Below are positions 24,201-39,200 of a stretch of 64,000 bases of DNA, in pieces. The notes under the pieces are model-generated. The model saw only the letters and a program-made list of their open reading frames with translations. It was not told the origin of the DNA and did no database searches. The position numbers were made by a program, and so were the translations under genes. The DNA is taken from NCBI GenBank assembly GCA_025617745.1, contig CM046853.1, positions 1,732,873 to 1,796,872 on the forward strand, read 5' to 3'. How positions within the stretch are numbered: the stretch's first letter is position 1; every line of letters starts with the position of its first letter. Source of the DNA: Heliocidaris erythrogramma. Lineage: Eukaryota > Echinodermata > Echinoidea > Camarodonta > Echinometridae.

Positions 24201-27200
24201 ATGTTCTTTGAACTTTGTTGCATGATAAAATATAAGCAAGTACTGATCATTCAGGTAGATGTCATGAAAATATATCAGCCGATATAGCTAAAAAGTGAAG
24301 GAGATATATTAGACTTCACTTTATTAGAAGCCGACATTGCAGTATTCACTTAAAAGAACATTTAAATCACACCCCCCCCCTTTTTATTCAGAATACTGAG
24401 AAAAATTCTCAATACGTTGATTGATACCATGCATCATTTGTTTAAAAACAGACAAGATGATGGTTGCAACAACCAACTTGACGTGCTTGACTTACCTCAT
24501 ACAAAAGAAAGAAGAAAAATTTGATTTGATTTGATTTCTTACATTATAAATAAATAGTATTCTCATGAAGGTAAATATCACAGTAGCCTTAAAATGAATC
24601 TCTGTCTGTTCAAGAGTTCATTTTGTTTTTGTTTTGTCATTTTATTTGATTTTCTCCTTCAGGTCAAGCCAACAGGGAAAGGAGTTAGCCACTGGTCTAC
24701 TGAGGAAACAGACTTCTTCACCCAAATGACGTTTGGTCGTAAGCTTACTGCCATAGTAGTTCGTCAAGCAGGAAGTGATACCAGCAGCTTTGATCTACCG
24801 GCAGTGGACTTACTGTTTGATCATTACATCAATGAAAAAGAAACAAAACTGGTAAGAAAACCTTGTCACAAAATGTCTTATATTGTTGGCTTCCAAGGAG
24901 GCTTTTGTGTCTTCCTCGTTTAGTATAAATAATAATGATAAAAGCTGTTTCTTATATAGCGCCTTACCAGTTACAATGTAATCGACTAAAGCGCTTGCAG
25001 TATTACCCCGGTCACTGGATTCAGTTGCGATTCTGCACATTACCATGCACGTTCTCCACTCCAATGGGGAGCATTCCAGCCAGTCGCCCGTTTTCCAAGC
25101 ACGCACATGCAAATCCAACCACAATGACGTTCGCATCCTACCGGGTACCCATTTAACACCTGGGTGGAGAGGAGCAATGTAGATAAAATGCCTTTCTCAA
25201 GGGGATAAGTGCCGTGCCGGGGTTCGATCCCACGACCTTTGCATTCCCAGTCAAGTGATTAAACCACTCGACTATAACTACGACTTCATCTTTTAAAAAT
25301 GTTTTATTGAATTTGCTGCAGCAATACCCAAGAGTTGTTGAATACATATTAAATGGTAGGTGGGAGACTTTGTGTTAAGTCCTAACAAGGAATTTCACTA
25401 CATAGTGTGACAGTGATCCAACATTTGCACCAGGTTTTATGTGATGCATATATTTATTGTTAGGGCTTAGGTTGCATCATGGTTTAAGGCTAGTGTTTGA
25501 TTTTGGGTTAGTTCTAGGTTAGGTTTAGGGTTCAGTATAGGTTAGTGCTTGGTTCAGGGATGAAGTTCAAAAAGTGTTAAACGGTAAGGGCATTGTCATG
25601 GTAGCATGTGAATTATAACCTGCAACACCCACTTACTATATATTATTTTGATTTTTGTAGATCCATATTTGTTAATAATGCAAAGCCGAAAAGTTATTGG
25701 TTTGTGCTAAATGGGGAATATAGTGGTATTGTTGACTGTTAATTGTGCTCAATGTGTTGTTTTTTTTAGCAGCTTCTTTTTTTTCAAATCTGGGCTGATC
25801 AATGAACTACTTTTGATAATTTGTCTCATTTATATTTGGCCAAGGTTGATGTTGCCAAGTTGATGGTGAGTCAGAAATGTGCCTTGCCAGATGATCAGTG
25901 TTCTACCACAGATTCTTACCACTCTCAGACAACACACACCACTGACAGTGATGTCTGCCACTCACCAAACACTGCCACAGGTAAAACAAAGGAGGACCAT
26001 GTACAAAGTCTTACTGACAGAAAAGAAAATTTATAATTGGAATATTTGCAATAAACAATTGTAGAATAGTGACTTGGTCATACAGGAAATTTTCTGGGTT
26101 TTTTTTTTTTTACTCCTATTACAGTAAAGACATGAGCATTCATAAAGTATTATAAGGAAATCTCCTTACAGCTAGTGTATTAAAGTTTATTGCAATTTCT
26201 TTGTAATCGGGCCCAGCTGGAAAAGGCCAGTTGTCTTAAAGGACATGTTATTCCTGGATGGACTTTTGATATGATATTTTTATGCAAAAGATGATTAAGT
26301 TGATAATTTTCTATTATCTTTCAAAATTTACTTTAGATATCTCCCAACCTACAACACCTCTTCAATCACAAGAGCAAGGCAAGGTTAAGGAACATGAAGA
26401 GGGGCAGCAGGGAAGGAAAGAAAGTGGATCATCAAGTGGTAAAAGGAAGAAGAAAAAGAAGACAAAAAGATCCAAGAGACCCCATGATCATCACATATCA
26501 ACTGAAGACACAGATGCTCCTTATGAAGAGGGTAGAGATACCAGACGTCTTGCAAAGGAGGAGTCTAGGAAGGAGAGCACCTCTGATACACCTGTCTATG
26601 AGAGTGAGTACACCACTGAGAAAAGGGTCCCAGGTCTGTGCAGGACACCTGAGACCAGCTGCACTGAGACTGAAGACAGGCAGTTAAGTCCTGATCCACC
26701 TGCAGGGAAGGCATCACCGGTTGTCATGACAACTGGACAGACCACACCCAAAGATATGATGGATGGAGGGATAAAGGAGACTGAGAAAGGAAGTCAAGAT
26801 CAGCAGGTGACCTGTGGGTCTGAGAGTGCAAGGAGCAGTAGTCCTAATTCTACCAGTGGTGTGTCTTCAGCTAGGAGTTCAACCTGTGTGCCTCAGAAGA
26901 ACATCAAGGACCCTACCAGACCTGGTTTCATCTCTTTCAGTAGGAAGCAAGGAGAGTCCAACATTCCCAACTCACAGAATATGACTAGTCAAGAAGGCAC
27001 CAAAGACAAACCCATGATTGTTGAAACGGCAAAAGAATGCAGTAAAGAGACTGTGACATGCATACCTGCTTCTGCTGAAAGTGACCGTCTCACAGACCTA
27101 ACTGATCAGTTCTTCACATGTGCTGAAGACGCCAGTGAGGCTGAAAGTACTGATCATGAAGTCGCAAAATCCAAGTCTGATGGCCAGCCGAAGTTACCCC

Positions 27201-30200
27201 CTGTTATCTCGAAGGTGGATGTTATTGGCAGAAGGTATGTAGCTCAGAGAACCCTACAAGAAGGAGAGCAAATCCAGTTTGCAATGTCTCACATTGTTTC
27301 TCCTCAGGAGTTCTACATCCATCTGGTCACACCCGATGCCAAGAAAATGGATTACCTGCTTGAAGAACTCAACTCAGCCTACTCAGGCATTGAGGAGGCA
27401 GGTGTCTACAAACCACCAGTCTCGTGGATGTCAATCGGTGCCATCTGTTGTGGGAAGTTTGGTGAGGACAACAGATGGTACAGAGGTGTGGTGGAGGATA
27501 TTAGGGGTGTGAGAGGAGTAGAAGATGGAAGGCATGTCCTGGTGAAATATGTGGACTTTGGCAATGAAGAATGGATTCCAGAACACTTGTTATACCCTCT
27601 AGAGAAGCTTTTCTGTAGCTTAGCTCCTCTAGCTTTCAGGTGTGGACTGGCAAAGATCCTGCCACCGAAGATGGATGATGAAACAGAACAGATAAACAAG
27701 GACAACAAAGGTAATGAATCTTGTAAAGTGAACTAAATGTGACACACATTACCAGGCATATTCATGCAGTATTACATGTTCTAATTGGCATTTCAACATT
27801 ATCATTCATGAAACGAAGCAGACGTTTTCTTTTATCTTTGAGAAGAAAATATTTTCAACCACAAAATAGACCAATGAATTTATATCAGAATGAATATTCA
27901 ATTCAATTCATTTATTTTCCACAACAATAAAATACATCATAGAGTACATAAAAGTACATATCAAATAAACAGTGTATATATAGTATATATAGTGTATATA
28001 TAGTATATACAGTAAATATATAGTGTATGTCATGTCACACAAATGACTCATTGTATTTTGACGCATTAAAGAAAATGGTGTTTGCTCATTTAAGAGAGGT
28101 GCTGCCAGAGACTGAATCATAGCCTTTTCATTCAAAACCTTAAAAATAGCAACTGGAGGTCTTAATCCTCAATTTTCCAGGACCTTGGTGACACGCAGCT
28201 GTGCATGTCCCTTTTTAATATGTCATGGTCTTTATATAATGCTTATTAAACAAGACTTATGAGCCATGTTATAATAAGTTACAAGTTACTACATCATACC
28301 ATGAGTACAAGCATTGTAGGATGTTTGTATAATTGTGTTGAGTTTATTCATGACATTATACTTGATCATTTCTTTTAAATGATTTTAGGTTCATCATCTG
28401 AGTGGTCAGAGGAGTGTAAACGTTCCTTGATTGAAATGGGTCAATTTGAGAAGCTACTTACTGGACACGTCATCCATGTGGGAGGAACGTGGAAGTAAGT
28501 TATCTAACTTGACAAAAATTATATATTAACTTATTACTATTTATGTTTTTGGAAAAATAGTGCTTATATTTACAATACTATAAAAGAAAAATTCATTTGA
28601 TTTAAAAAGTGGCCAAGGAGCATTAAAGAAATGGAATGTGAAATTGTCAAAGATCCTGTCTGGTAGTGTGCATCAGATTTTAGATTATCCAATGTCATGG
28701 GCAGAACGTCGCCTTGATTGTGAACTACAGTCTGTACAGTTCTTTACCCCCCAAAAAAGATCAGAGGTGAAGGTGTAGTGATTCAGTGTACCAGTTTTAG
28801 AGTGTTTAGAAAATATAAATGTTCACTGTAATGAATTCCTTGTAGAAAGTGTACCTGGCTTGAAGTGAGAGACAACTCAGAAGGAGAAGGGGTGTGTCTT
28901 AACCAGAGACTTGTTGATCTAGGACTGGCTTCTTCACATTACTATAAGAAGCAACCTCTTCAAGAACATGGTAAGTGTTTTTTTTTTTTTTACTAAACCA
29001 TAAACATCAGTATCTTATGTCAATTGCTGAGGGTCATTGCATTTCAAGAATGTATGCTTTCCAGATATCCTTCTGAATGTGGGAATGTAATAATGAGATC
29101 TTCTTGTATTGATCAAAAAGAGCACTTTGCTTTTGTTTATCTGACACCCACATTCATCATCAGAAATCTTCTTCCTTTGCTGAAATGAGAAGCATTTATA
29201 ATTTGATTGTTTAGGTCTCTAGAGGTAATCTATTTTGAAGCTTGGTCGTGAGATTCATGTATATGCCAAGGAAGAGCTCTTGTCAGTAATGGCATTAAAA
29301 ACTACATAAATGTTTTTGTGTAGATATGACAGAGAGAGTTTATAGAATGTGGAAGATGATTGTTGATTTGAATGATCTGTATACTAGAAGCTATCCAGCC
29401 TGAACCTTCCCAGTTAGATGGCCCTGATACTAAAGAGCCTGAAGAGGAACCAAAAGCTGAGATGATGGATAATGAGCTTCCATCCCAGGAGGAGGAGGAG
29501 GCAGCAATTCCTGATGACTGGAATCCAATGGTACAACACTTCAGCTCAGAGAGCAATAGTTATGGAGTAGACATGGATGATCCTGGTGTAGCTACAACTG
29601 GAATGAGTGAGGATTGTCTATACTCAAATACATTCTTGGGCCATTCTTTTTATGCCTCCACCTACCGAAAGGTGGTCCTGGAGGCATTATGTGTTTGGGT
29701 TGTCCATCCCCTTTTCTCTTTCTCGATATAATTCAAGAATCACATGACGTATGAACTTCAAACTTGGTGCTAGTATGTATCACCATAGGAAGACGATCTG
29801 ATTAGATATTGGGGTACATAGGTAACAGGTTAAAGGTCACAGAGGTCAATTTCTGAACTTGCAGGTTTTAGCCTTGTTAATGCTATGTCTCAAGAACCAT
29901 ATCCATTAACTTTGAACTTGTTTAGTATGTATCACCATAGGAAGATTATCTGATTAGATTTTGGCAAATGTAGGTCAAAGGTCATGGAGGTCATTCTAAA
30001 ATTGCAGGTTTTTGCCTTGTTAAAGGCCAAGTCCACCCTAACAAAAAGTTGATTTGAATAAATAGAGAAAAATCCAACAAGCATAACACTGAAAATTTCA
30101 TCAAAATAGGATGTAAAATAAGAAAGTTATGCTATTTTAAAGTTTTGCTTAATTTCGCAAAACAGTTATATGCACATCCTGCTCAGTATGCAAATGGGGG

Positions 30201-33200
30201 AACCAGTGACGTCACCCACTCACTATTTCTTTTGTATTTTATTACATGAAATACGAAATATTTTGTTTTTTCCTTGTTATAATGTGAAACAAGGTTTGAT
30301 TCCTCGCTGAACATGTGTAATTGCCATTGTTGCAACCTATACACAATTCAATGAGAGCTTCCTAATTGTGAAATCTACAGAAATTAGAATATTCTATATT
30401 TCACAGTGTTATGATTGTTGGATTTTTCTCTATTTATTCAAATCAACTTTTTGTTAGGGTGGACTTGGCCTTTAACACTCTCTTGAACAATTTGAGCCAT
30501 TAAATTCAACTTGCTTCCTAGTGAGACAAACTGATTAGATTTTTGTTCATGTAGGTCAAAGGTGACAGGTTATAGAGGTCATTATATATGAAATTAATGT
30601 TTTTGTACCTTGTTATCACCATATCTGTTGAAAACAAAGCTACAATCAAGCCGTTGTTTAATTTTGAAGCTACATAGATTTTATCATTGAATTCCTAATT
30701 TATAAAGCAAATAAAAAAATGTGTAAGACCAAAGTTTTATCAGTACCTTCTTTATCCACAATATCCTAAATGTTTTCTTTTTCTCAACTTCTAAATCATA
30801 GAATCTACTATTGAAGGGAGAGTGTGCAAATATTATGCAGCCGGCAAACGTTGCTATAAAGGACCCAACTGTCCCTTTGAACATCCAAGGCGTGGTAAGA
30901 CAAGTTTTCAACACAAGAATTGCATGAGAGAATCATCCTCAGCCTTGCCTCAATTTTTGCCTGTATCTTTTGATTGATATTTATTCATTTTCATGTTCAG
31001 CGCTTGACAATTTACTAATATATTACAGTTTACCAAAATATATGCATTGAATTCCCTTCTAGATATTTATTCCTTGTTGAATTTTCAGAATAACAATTTT
31101 GGTAGGTTCTGTTCATTAACATTATTGAGTTCTGTTGAAAATCTGTTAACCCAATGCTGCATGTACTTTAACTTGATACAGCTAGCACATTCCAAGACCA
31201 CCGCCAGCAAACTCCTCCCTTCCTGCACGATTGGAACCACTCAACACCCTGCTCTGATCCTCCCCGGCTACACCATTCCCGTCCCTACCACCACCAATCC
31301 CCTCACTCTCATAACCATTCCCCTCCCTACCATAACCCTTCCCCTCACTCTCATAACCATTCCCCTCCCTCTCATAACCATTCCCCTCCCTCTCATAACC
31401 ATTCCCCTCCCTACCACCACCAATCCCCTCCCTACCACCACCAATCCCCTCACTCTCATAACCATTCACCTCCCTACCACCACCAGTCCCCTCACTCTCA
31501 TAAACATTCCCCTCCCTACCACCACCAATCCCCTCACTCTTATAACCATTCCCCTCCCTACCACCACCAATCCCCTCACTCTCATAAACATTCCCCTCCC
31601 TACCACCACCAATCCCCTCAATCTCATAAACATTCCCCTCCCTACCACCACCAATCCCCTCAATCTCATAAACATTCCCCTCCCTACCACCACCAATCCC
31701 CTCACTCTCATAAACATTCCCCTCCCTACCACCACCAATCCCCTCCCTCTTATAACCATTCCCCTCCCTACCACCACCAATCCCCTCACTCTCATAAACA
31801 TTCCCCTCCCTACCACCACCAATCCCCTCAATCTCATAAACATTCCCCTCCCTACCACCACCAATCCCCTCAATCTCATAAACATTCCCCTCCCTACCAC
31901 CACCAATCCCCTCACTCTCATAAACATTCCCCTCCCTACCACCACCAATCCCCTCAATCTCATAAACATTCCCCTCCCTACCACCACCAATCCCCTCACT
32001 CAAATAAACATTCCCCTCCCTACCACCACCAATCCCCTCACTCTCATAAACATTCCCCTCCCTACCACCACCAATCCCCTCAATCTCATAAACATTCCCC
32101 TCCCTACCACCACCAATCCCCTCACTCCCACCAACAATCCCCTCCCTACCACCACCAATCCCCTCCCCTCAACTCTCAGCCCCCTTCCAGTCCTTTGCGT
32201 AGGTCCCTAGACGCAATCCATTGGAAACACAATGTCCCACATTTCATCACAACCCATGGAGAGGGTCCCGACTCCCTCACATCACCTTACTGTCATGGTC
32301 CTTCCAGGTTCTCATCGCCCCAAGGTTACCAGTCACATACCACATTATCCTTGCTCAACTCATTATAAAGACACCTGCAACAAAAGAAAGAACCAGCGGT
32401 GTTTCAGTTTGCTAGAGAGAAACCTAAGCATGTTTTGGGCAAGTGGTTTCTTACGCCTCCTACTCAAAACTATGTCCCACCCATGCTAAAGCCTAGAGAT
32501 TATTTCTTCTCGTCTCATGCAATACAGGACCATTACCATTCTGGTCCATCGTACCATCTTTTCTAGAGCAAACTTATACGATAGAACCTACCAAAGAAAG
32601 ACTTTTTAAAAATTTTGTTCTCTACTTTTTGTCTTCAAAATTATGAATAAAAAGGAAGATATAAAAGAGAGAATGTAGACTCTGATATCACAGTCTATAG
32701 ATGAGTTTGCATGAATCTGAATATCTGTTTTCTGTAATTGTTTCACTATAGTTGCTTCATAAATTTGATTTACAAATGACACTTTTGTAAGAACAAATCA
32801 TGCCAAACTGTAAAAATGCAGCCTTTATTTGTTTATTTACACTGGAAATAAATCTGTTAACACCAACATTAAACAATTATTTATCATTTCCTGTTATACT
32901 ATCTCCTGCAAATTAGATTTTCACTTCAACGATATTTTCACCTTCTGTCTCTGGCCTCCTCAAGACTTCCCATCACACTTCCCCTTGGGTGTCTTAGATC
33001 TGTCCTGGGAGCTAACAGGGTAGCAAAACCCACCCTAAACCCCTTGCTGGGGTCCTCAGAGCTGACTTGGGTGCACACATGCTAGAATATTTTGCCCCTA
33101 CACCATCCCTCCCTGTGATTCTTCTCAGTTGTCCTTCGTGCCAGTATGGTAGCTATACCCACTCCCCCTCCCCTCTGGGTTTCTCTGCACAATTATGGAT

Positions 33201-36200
33201 ACTAGCATGGTAGCAAGATCCACATATCATCCCTCCTCCCCTCCCATGGGTTCCTTACAGCTGTCCTGGGTGCCAGCAGGGTAACAAAACTCTTCCTACA
33301 CCCCTCTCTTGTGGGTTCATTAAAGCTGTCCTGGGTGCCAGCAGGGTAACAAACCACTCCCTCCACCCCTCTCCTGTTGGGTTCCTCAGAGCTGTTATGG
33401 GTGCCAGGTTGTTAGACCCACCTGTCACCCCTCCACCCCTCCTATGGGTTCCTGTCCTGGGTGCCAGAAGGGAAGCATGAATCTGCTTTTTGCTCCCAGT
33501 CTGGTATCCAGGTAATTGTTGGTGTTGTAATTTGTTGTTTAACTTTTTTGCATTTTTTGTTGCTTTGCTTTTCTTTTCTATTGCAATGACACAATGTTTG
33601 TTTTGAAGCAACAAATGTTTTCAAGCACTAGACATACTGATCAAAGAAATTTGTCTCATCTGATGGAATATTTTTACATTTCTGTGCTTTATGGAATGCT
33701 TTTTAATGTCCTTAAATAGTTTGATTTATTGTAATTATTTTATTCTGAGACTTTCTAACAAATAAATTAAAACTGCCAGTGTGCAGATACCTACTTTTAA
33801 TTGTGAATGTTGTCTTATTAATAAAAAGAGAAGATTGTGTTTTGTGCCCAACTGAAAGTTGCCAAGAGGGATGGAAGCTTGATCACAAGAAAAGTTTAAC
33901 CTTTCCTTGCCTTCTTAGCAAGATGTTTGAGCAGTAATTAGAAATGGGCTAGAGCATTATGTTATGAGATTACAAATAGCTACATGATCTCATTACAGGC
34001 AAAGAAAATCTGGAGCAGACTGAAGTGTTCTGGTGCAATACATCTGTGAGCTTACCTAAGGCGGGTCACTGGGTGGCCTTAGAGGTGACTGCTGTACATA
34101 CATCAATCCATTTCTGGGTCCAGTTACCATTTGGTCCTAAGCCACTAGATCAGGCCCAGAAGGAATGGAGTACTTTGAACCAGCTACCAGAGGAGAGGAA
34201 GGATGATGGAGAAACACTTTCAGCTCTTCAAGATTCTATTAAGTATGTATGAAGGTGGTAGATTGAAAGTAAAGAGGACCAACATAATGTGAACTTTCTT
34301 TCTTTTGAAGATTATTCAGATTTATTCCCATTTGGTATCTTTAACTTTGTCTTTTTGACAAATTAAGAGGTGTGTAGATTTATTTGTTACTTGTATTGAA
34401 AATTTTCAATGATTGTATAATTTCTTTCCAGTCATTTATATTCAGCCAATGCTTTGTATCCGTTGCAAATATTAAAACATTTCCTCTTATCTGGCAATAT
34501 TCTATGTAATGACTGATAAAATACATTTTTGACAGTGATATCTACCAGAAGTCATACACACGTCGTGAGGATTTATCTCTGCTGGCGTTAGGAGAAATAG
34601 TTTGTGCTCAGTTCAGTAAGGACGACAGCTGGTATAGAGCAAGGGTCGTTGATGTCGATGCAGAGGCTAACACAGTACAGGTAAGAAAACATCACTTGCT
34701 AAGCTTCAAGTCTAGCATTAGTGTAACCCCATCATTCCATTATTGTCTTGTTATCATATTCATATATTCTTTGCTGACGTTTCCTTTGTCCTTGATTCCT
34801 TCTCTTACTATTTGTTATTTCTCTTATATCTTTAAATCTCCCACCACCCTCATTCTATATTCCATACCCATGAAATCATTGGTGATAAAATTTTCCAGAT
34901 TTCAAACCTTGTGTATAATTTTAGCTTACAAGCTTGCACATCTTTTTCTGAACCTAGAGGTGTTATATAGCCTGAAGACAACTTTAATATTGTTTTATTT
35001 TGTCGGTATTCTATGTTGCCTATGGTAAATACTGTAAACATGGAATATTTCGCGATGTGGAAATTTTCGCGCATTTCGCGCAGTATGAAATGTGCGCGAA
35101 AATAAAAACATGCAAATATTTTTGTTTATGTATTCTTTTGCGCATGAGCCTAGCGCATCGGCGAAATTAAAAACACGCGAAATTCACTTTACTCAGCCGA
35201 ACGCGAAAAATTAATCCCGCGAAAATTTCCACTTTTACAGTAAATGGTTGGTCAGATCAAATCCATCCAGCTTTGCCTCAGTTTCTCCATCTACCATTCT
35301 TTGTAGGTATTCTATGTGGACTATGGTAACTGTGAGTGGTTGGTCAGATCTAGAATCCGTCCAGCTATGCCACAGTTTCTTCACCTACCATTCCAAGCTG
35401 TGGAATGCTTCTTGGGAGGACTAGAACTCGTCAAACAGACTTCACTCAAGAATAAAGATCTTGATAGGTAATCTCCATTTTCTATTTTATCTACATGCAT
35501 AAAGTAATCAAACACCAAATGAAAAGTGTAGCTCAAATAAGATGAAACTTTTACAAATTACAGCCCTTTTTGTCATTGTATATTTTGTAAGTTAAGTTAT
35601 AAAACAAGGAAAGCAAATTACATTTCTCTTTTCATGTTGTTTGAAAACTTTGTTTTGATAGGTTATCAGACCAAAGTGTTGAATAGTACCTTTGAATGTT
35701 ATGAGTAGACATGTATCTTTCAATTTAACTCAAAACACTATCTCATCAGTTATATTTCAAGATTAGTACCAATGTAGTAAGTTCGGAAGTGGGTTAGGCC
35801 ACAAAAAGGGACGGACACAGATTGGTTGTAGTTGTTGATATTTATTTTGTCGTCACGACAAAAAACCCTGCAAAAAATAATTGTAATACATTTGATTAAT
35901 ATCAACTCGTAATCATTTACATTATCATTTTTTATTAAACCTCATCGGTATAGGAATGGTGGGCACCACACCAATCGATTAGAACCCTATGCTCTACTCG
36001 GCTCATAGTTCCGCAACCATTTCTACACCCATGAGGTTTCACAAGACATTTGCAGGTTATTCTCAATCTAACTCTTTACAATAAATCAATTTTCCTTCAG
36101 CCATCAATTTTAGACTCGTACTCCTCGCTAATACTCGTTGAATTTAATCAACTACAATTGAACTCTACTCATGATACATTGTGATAATTTGGGATAGAAA

Positions 36201-39200
36201 ATTTAAATAAGAGGAACTTTCGGTTTTGTCATCTTGAATCTATCAATTTTTAGAGATATTTTAATAAACTTGCAAATAAATGAGGAATGGATGAAATACC
36301 CTATGGAGTAATGGAATATCCAATATCATTTCTAAATCTAACCTTTTAACAGAATTTAGTTAGATCTTTAATGTAGTAATATATTTTGTAACCTAATATT
36401 AAAGCGACGGTCCCCAAAAGGGGACCATAGCTTTCATGATAATTTAAAGAGCGAATTTCCTGACATGCACATTTTACAAGCGAAGCGGTTCAAAAAGTGC
36501 ATGGCATAATATCATCCTTAAGATAATCCTGACAATTTAGAAGTATCAATCACTTCAGATTTCAATTCAAAATACAATTCAAAAATAAAACTGAGCTTTT
36601 CCTCATTTTTCAATAGCAAAGAAAAAGCAAAGAGGAGGACATTAATATTAGTATCTCATGATGGTTCCACGTTAGAGTGAGCGTCATGAAATACATATTT
36701 GATAATATGCAAAAGATTGTTCAAAAGACAAAGGACAAAGACATACATATGAGTTTTCTTTATAATGATCCAGGGTAAGATATGACCTGAATATTTATCA
36801 AAAATAAATATTTGGACATTAATATTTGTATTTCATATTTTGAAATACTTCATCATACATAGTTCGAGATTTGAACTTTGTCAAAGGTCAAGTAAAATCA
36901 AGCTTAATGAAATATCTTTGATAAGGTAATTAGGGAACAATTATCATACAAATGGTTCCGCGTTCCCACAATGCAATGAATAGGGCAAACGTACAATAAA
37001 ATAGAAAAAAACCATTATTAAATAAATGTGAATTGCAAGTAATGGATAATAAAAATTAAGTTGATAGAACTTGAATATTTGTAACAAAATAATCTAATAA
37101 ATTCAGCATTAAGTGTATCACCGGGAAAAATTACACAAGTTCTATCTACATATAAGAGTCACCGTGGTCAGTTTACCAAGTGCATCCTTATCCACTCATT
37201 CGTTCCGCCATACGGAACAGAAGGACGACCGGCAAAACGGGAACATCGTCATAATTCTCTAACAGATGACATACAAATCCCATACTTGTAAGATCCCTCT
37301 AACCACAACCTCCGCCGCCTCGGCGGCATACCCCTCGAGGCAAATGTATAGCCCCCCTCACTATACCCTACACTGTGCTTCTAACAGCATACCCCAGGGG
37401 ACACGCCCAGAATCTCTTATAAATCATCACAACCTAAGTTAATCAAATAATCTTAGTTAATCAAATAATCTAAGTTAATCAAATAATCTAAGTTAATCAA
37501 ACCAATTATATTCGGGTTGATGGTGCATATCCAAGTAGTCCATTAATTAATTATAATTTAATCATTACATCTGTAAGCAAGGCTTACCCAAGATAAACCT
37601 GTCCCTCGGACCTCTCAGTACCAAGGACCATCGACTGCAAGCCCTCCAATCTCAACTGCTGTAAATAAATTCAAAATATCAGTCAATTCAACTAAAAATC
37701 TCAGTAAGTAACATCATCAAACATTAGCAGCCGACTCGTAACTGAATAAGCATGGGCAATCGACTTCAAATTATAGAATTTGTCACAGGTTACACATGGG
37801 TACAATATTTTATAATCGTGCCGAAATATTCTATATAACATACACCTGAATTTGTTTATAGATTTATGACATAGACCTGCACCTGACAGGTTACACATGG
37901 GTACAACATACTTGGAATTAATTGTTTTATCATCGGAACGTCTCTTTAGACATCGTGTATTCACTATTTTCCATTGAGATACAAGCGTTTCCGATTTCCG
38001 GAACGCAGGCACATAGAAAGGTACTGTATATTAATACATAACATTTACTGTTGTACATACCCATTATTGAAAAACCCAATCGCCAAGTCCATCAAATATA
38101 TCCCAGCTCCATCGTAAGTAATGATACTTTGAATATACTTTGAATATACATTGAAGAAAAGAAAGGCACGAAATATCTGTTGCAGAAGGGCACCTTGAAT
38201 CCGCCTTAACCGTCAAGAAAAATTATTGAGAATGATTTCCAACATGGCGAAGCCCTAATGTAACTCTCTCCTAATCATTGATGCGAGGCATAATTCTAGA
38301 TTGCCAATTTGCGGTGCAATGAGAAGTCTCCAGTAAAAGGCGACGCAACGTACAAGGCGAATAGGGCGTACTCACGCCGCGCCAATAAATTATCGCCTCC
38401 TCATTTCATCATCGCAAATTGGCAACACTCTACCTCGTGTATTACAATCAAACCTACTCACCCCACCACAAAAATTATTGCGCTATGAATAATTAATGTC
38501 AGCCAATCAAAGGAAAGGAAACAGAATGGCCACCCCCTTATTTCCCTGCTAAAAGGCAGGATTACATCACTACACGTAAGGACATTAATGTACTGAGGTT
38601 CTCTACTCAAAAGACGTAAAAACCCACGCTTTGGGCTATTCAAAATGTTTAACAGCCCATCCCAAGTTATATAGTCACACCTGCATCATAAAATTGTCTA
38701 CATTCCTTACTTAATCACCAGAGGTGCCCAGGGCCAATAGTCCCAGGGACTTTCATAAGAATACAAAGAATACTCCACTTTCTACATTAAAGCCAAAACC
38801 CAACCCCCCATTTTAAGGAAAAAACCCAACTTTCCACACCAATATCAATCCAGTATCAATGGCTTATATTTTTCTTGAAGCGTTGCAAACGACATATGTT
38901 CCCTTTGTCATCATGGTCACCATTGTAATCATATTTTTAAAATTTCTTTTTGCAGGAAATTATTTGAAGAGTTGATGATGGACAAGGTTCTTGTTGGACA
39001 TGTGATTTCTAGGTAAGACTGTTTCTGATGATCTTTGAAGATAGAGGTTTGCCTGGTGGTACTGATAACGTGGAGAAGGTTTACGGTTCACCATGTGGTT
39101 AGTCCTGAAAAGGACTATTGAGTAAGAAGAAGAAAGTGGAGAAAAGTTGAGAGGAGAAGAAAAGGAAAGGCGAGATAGAAATTCAGAGAGTGAAGAAGTA

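Noticed and set aside
31182-32003. 273-codon minus-strand Gly/Glu-rich ORF
   Set aside because: Antisense shadow of the 42-bp repeat; no splice or family support.
31047-32210. 387-codon plus-strand ORF rich in Pro-Leu-Pro-Thr repeats
   Set aside because: It reads the same minisatellite in a frame that does not fit the CCCH exon splice phase, and its start lies in intron sequence.
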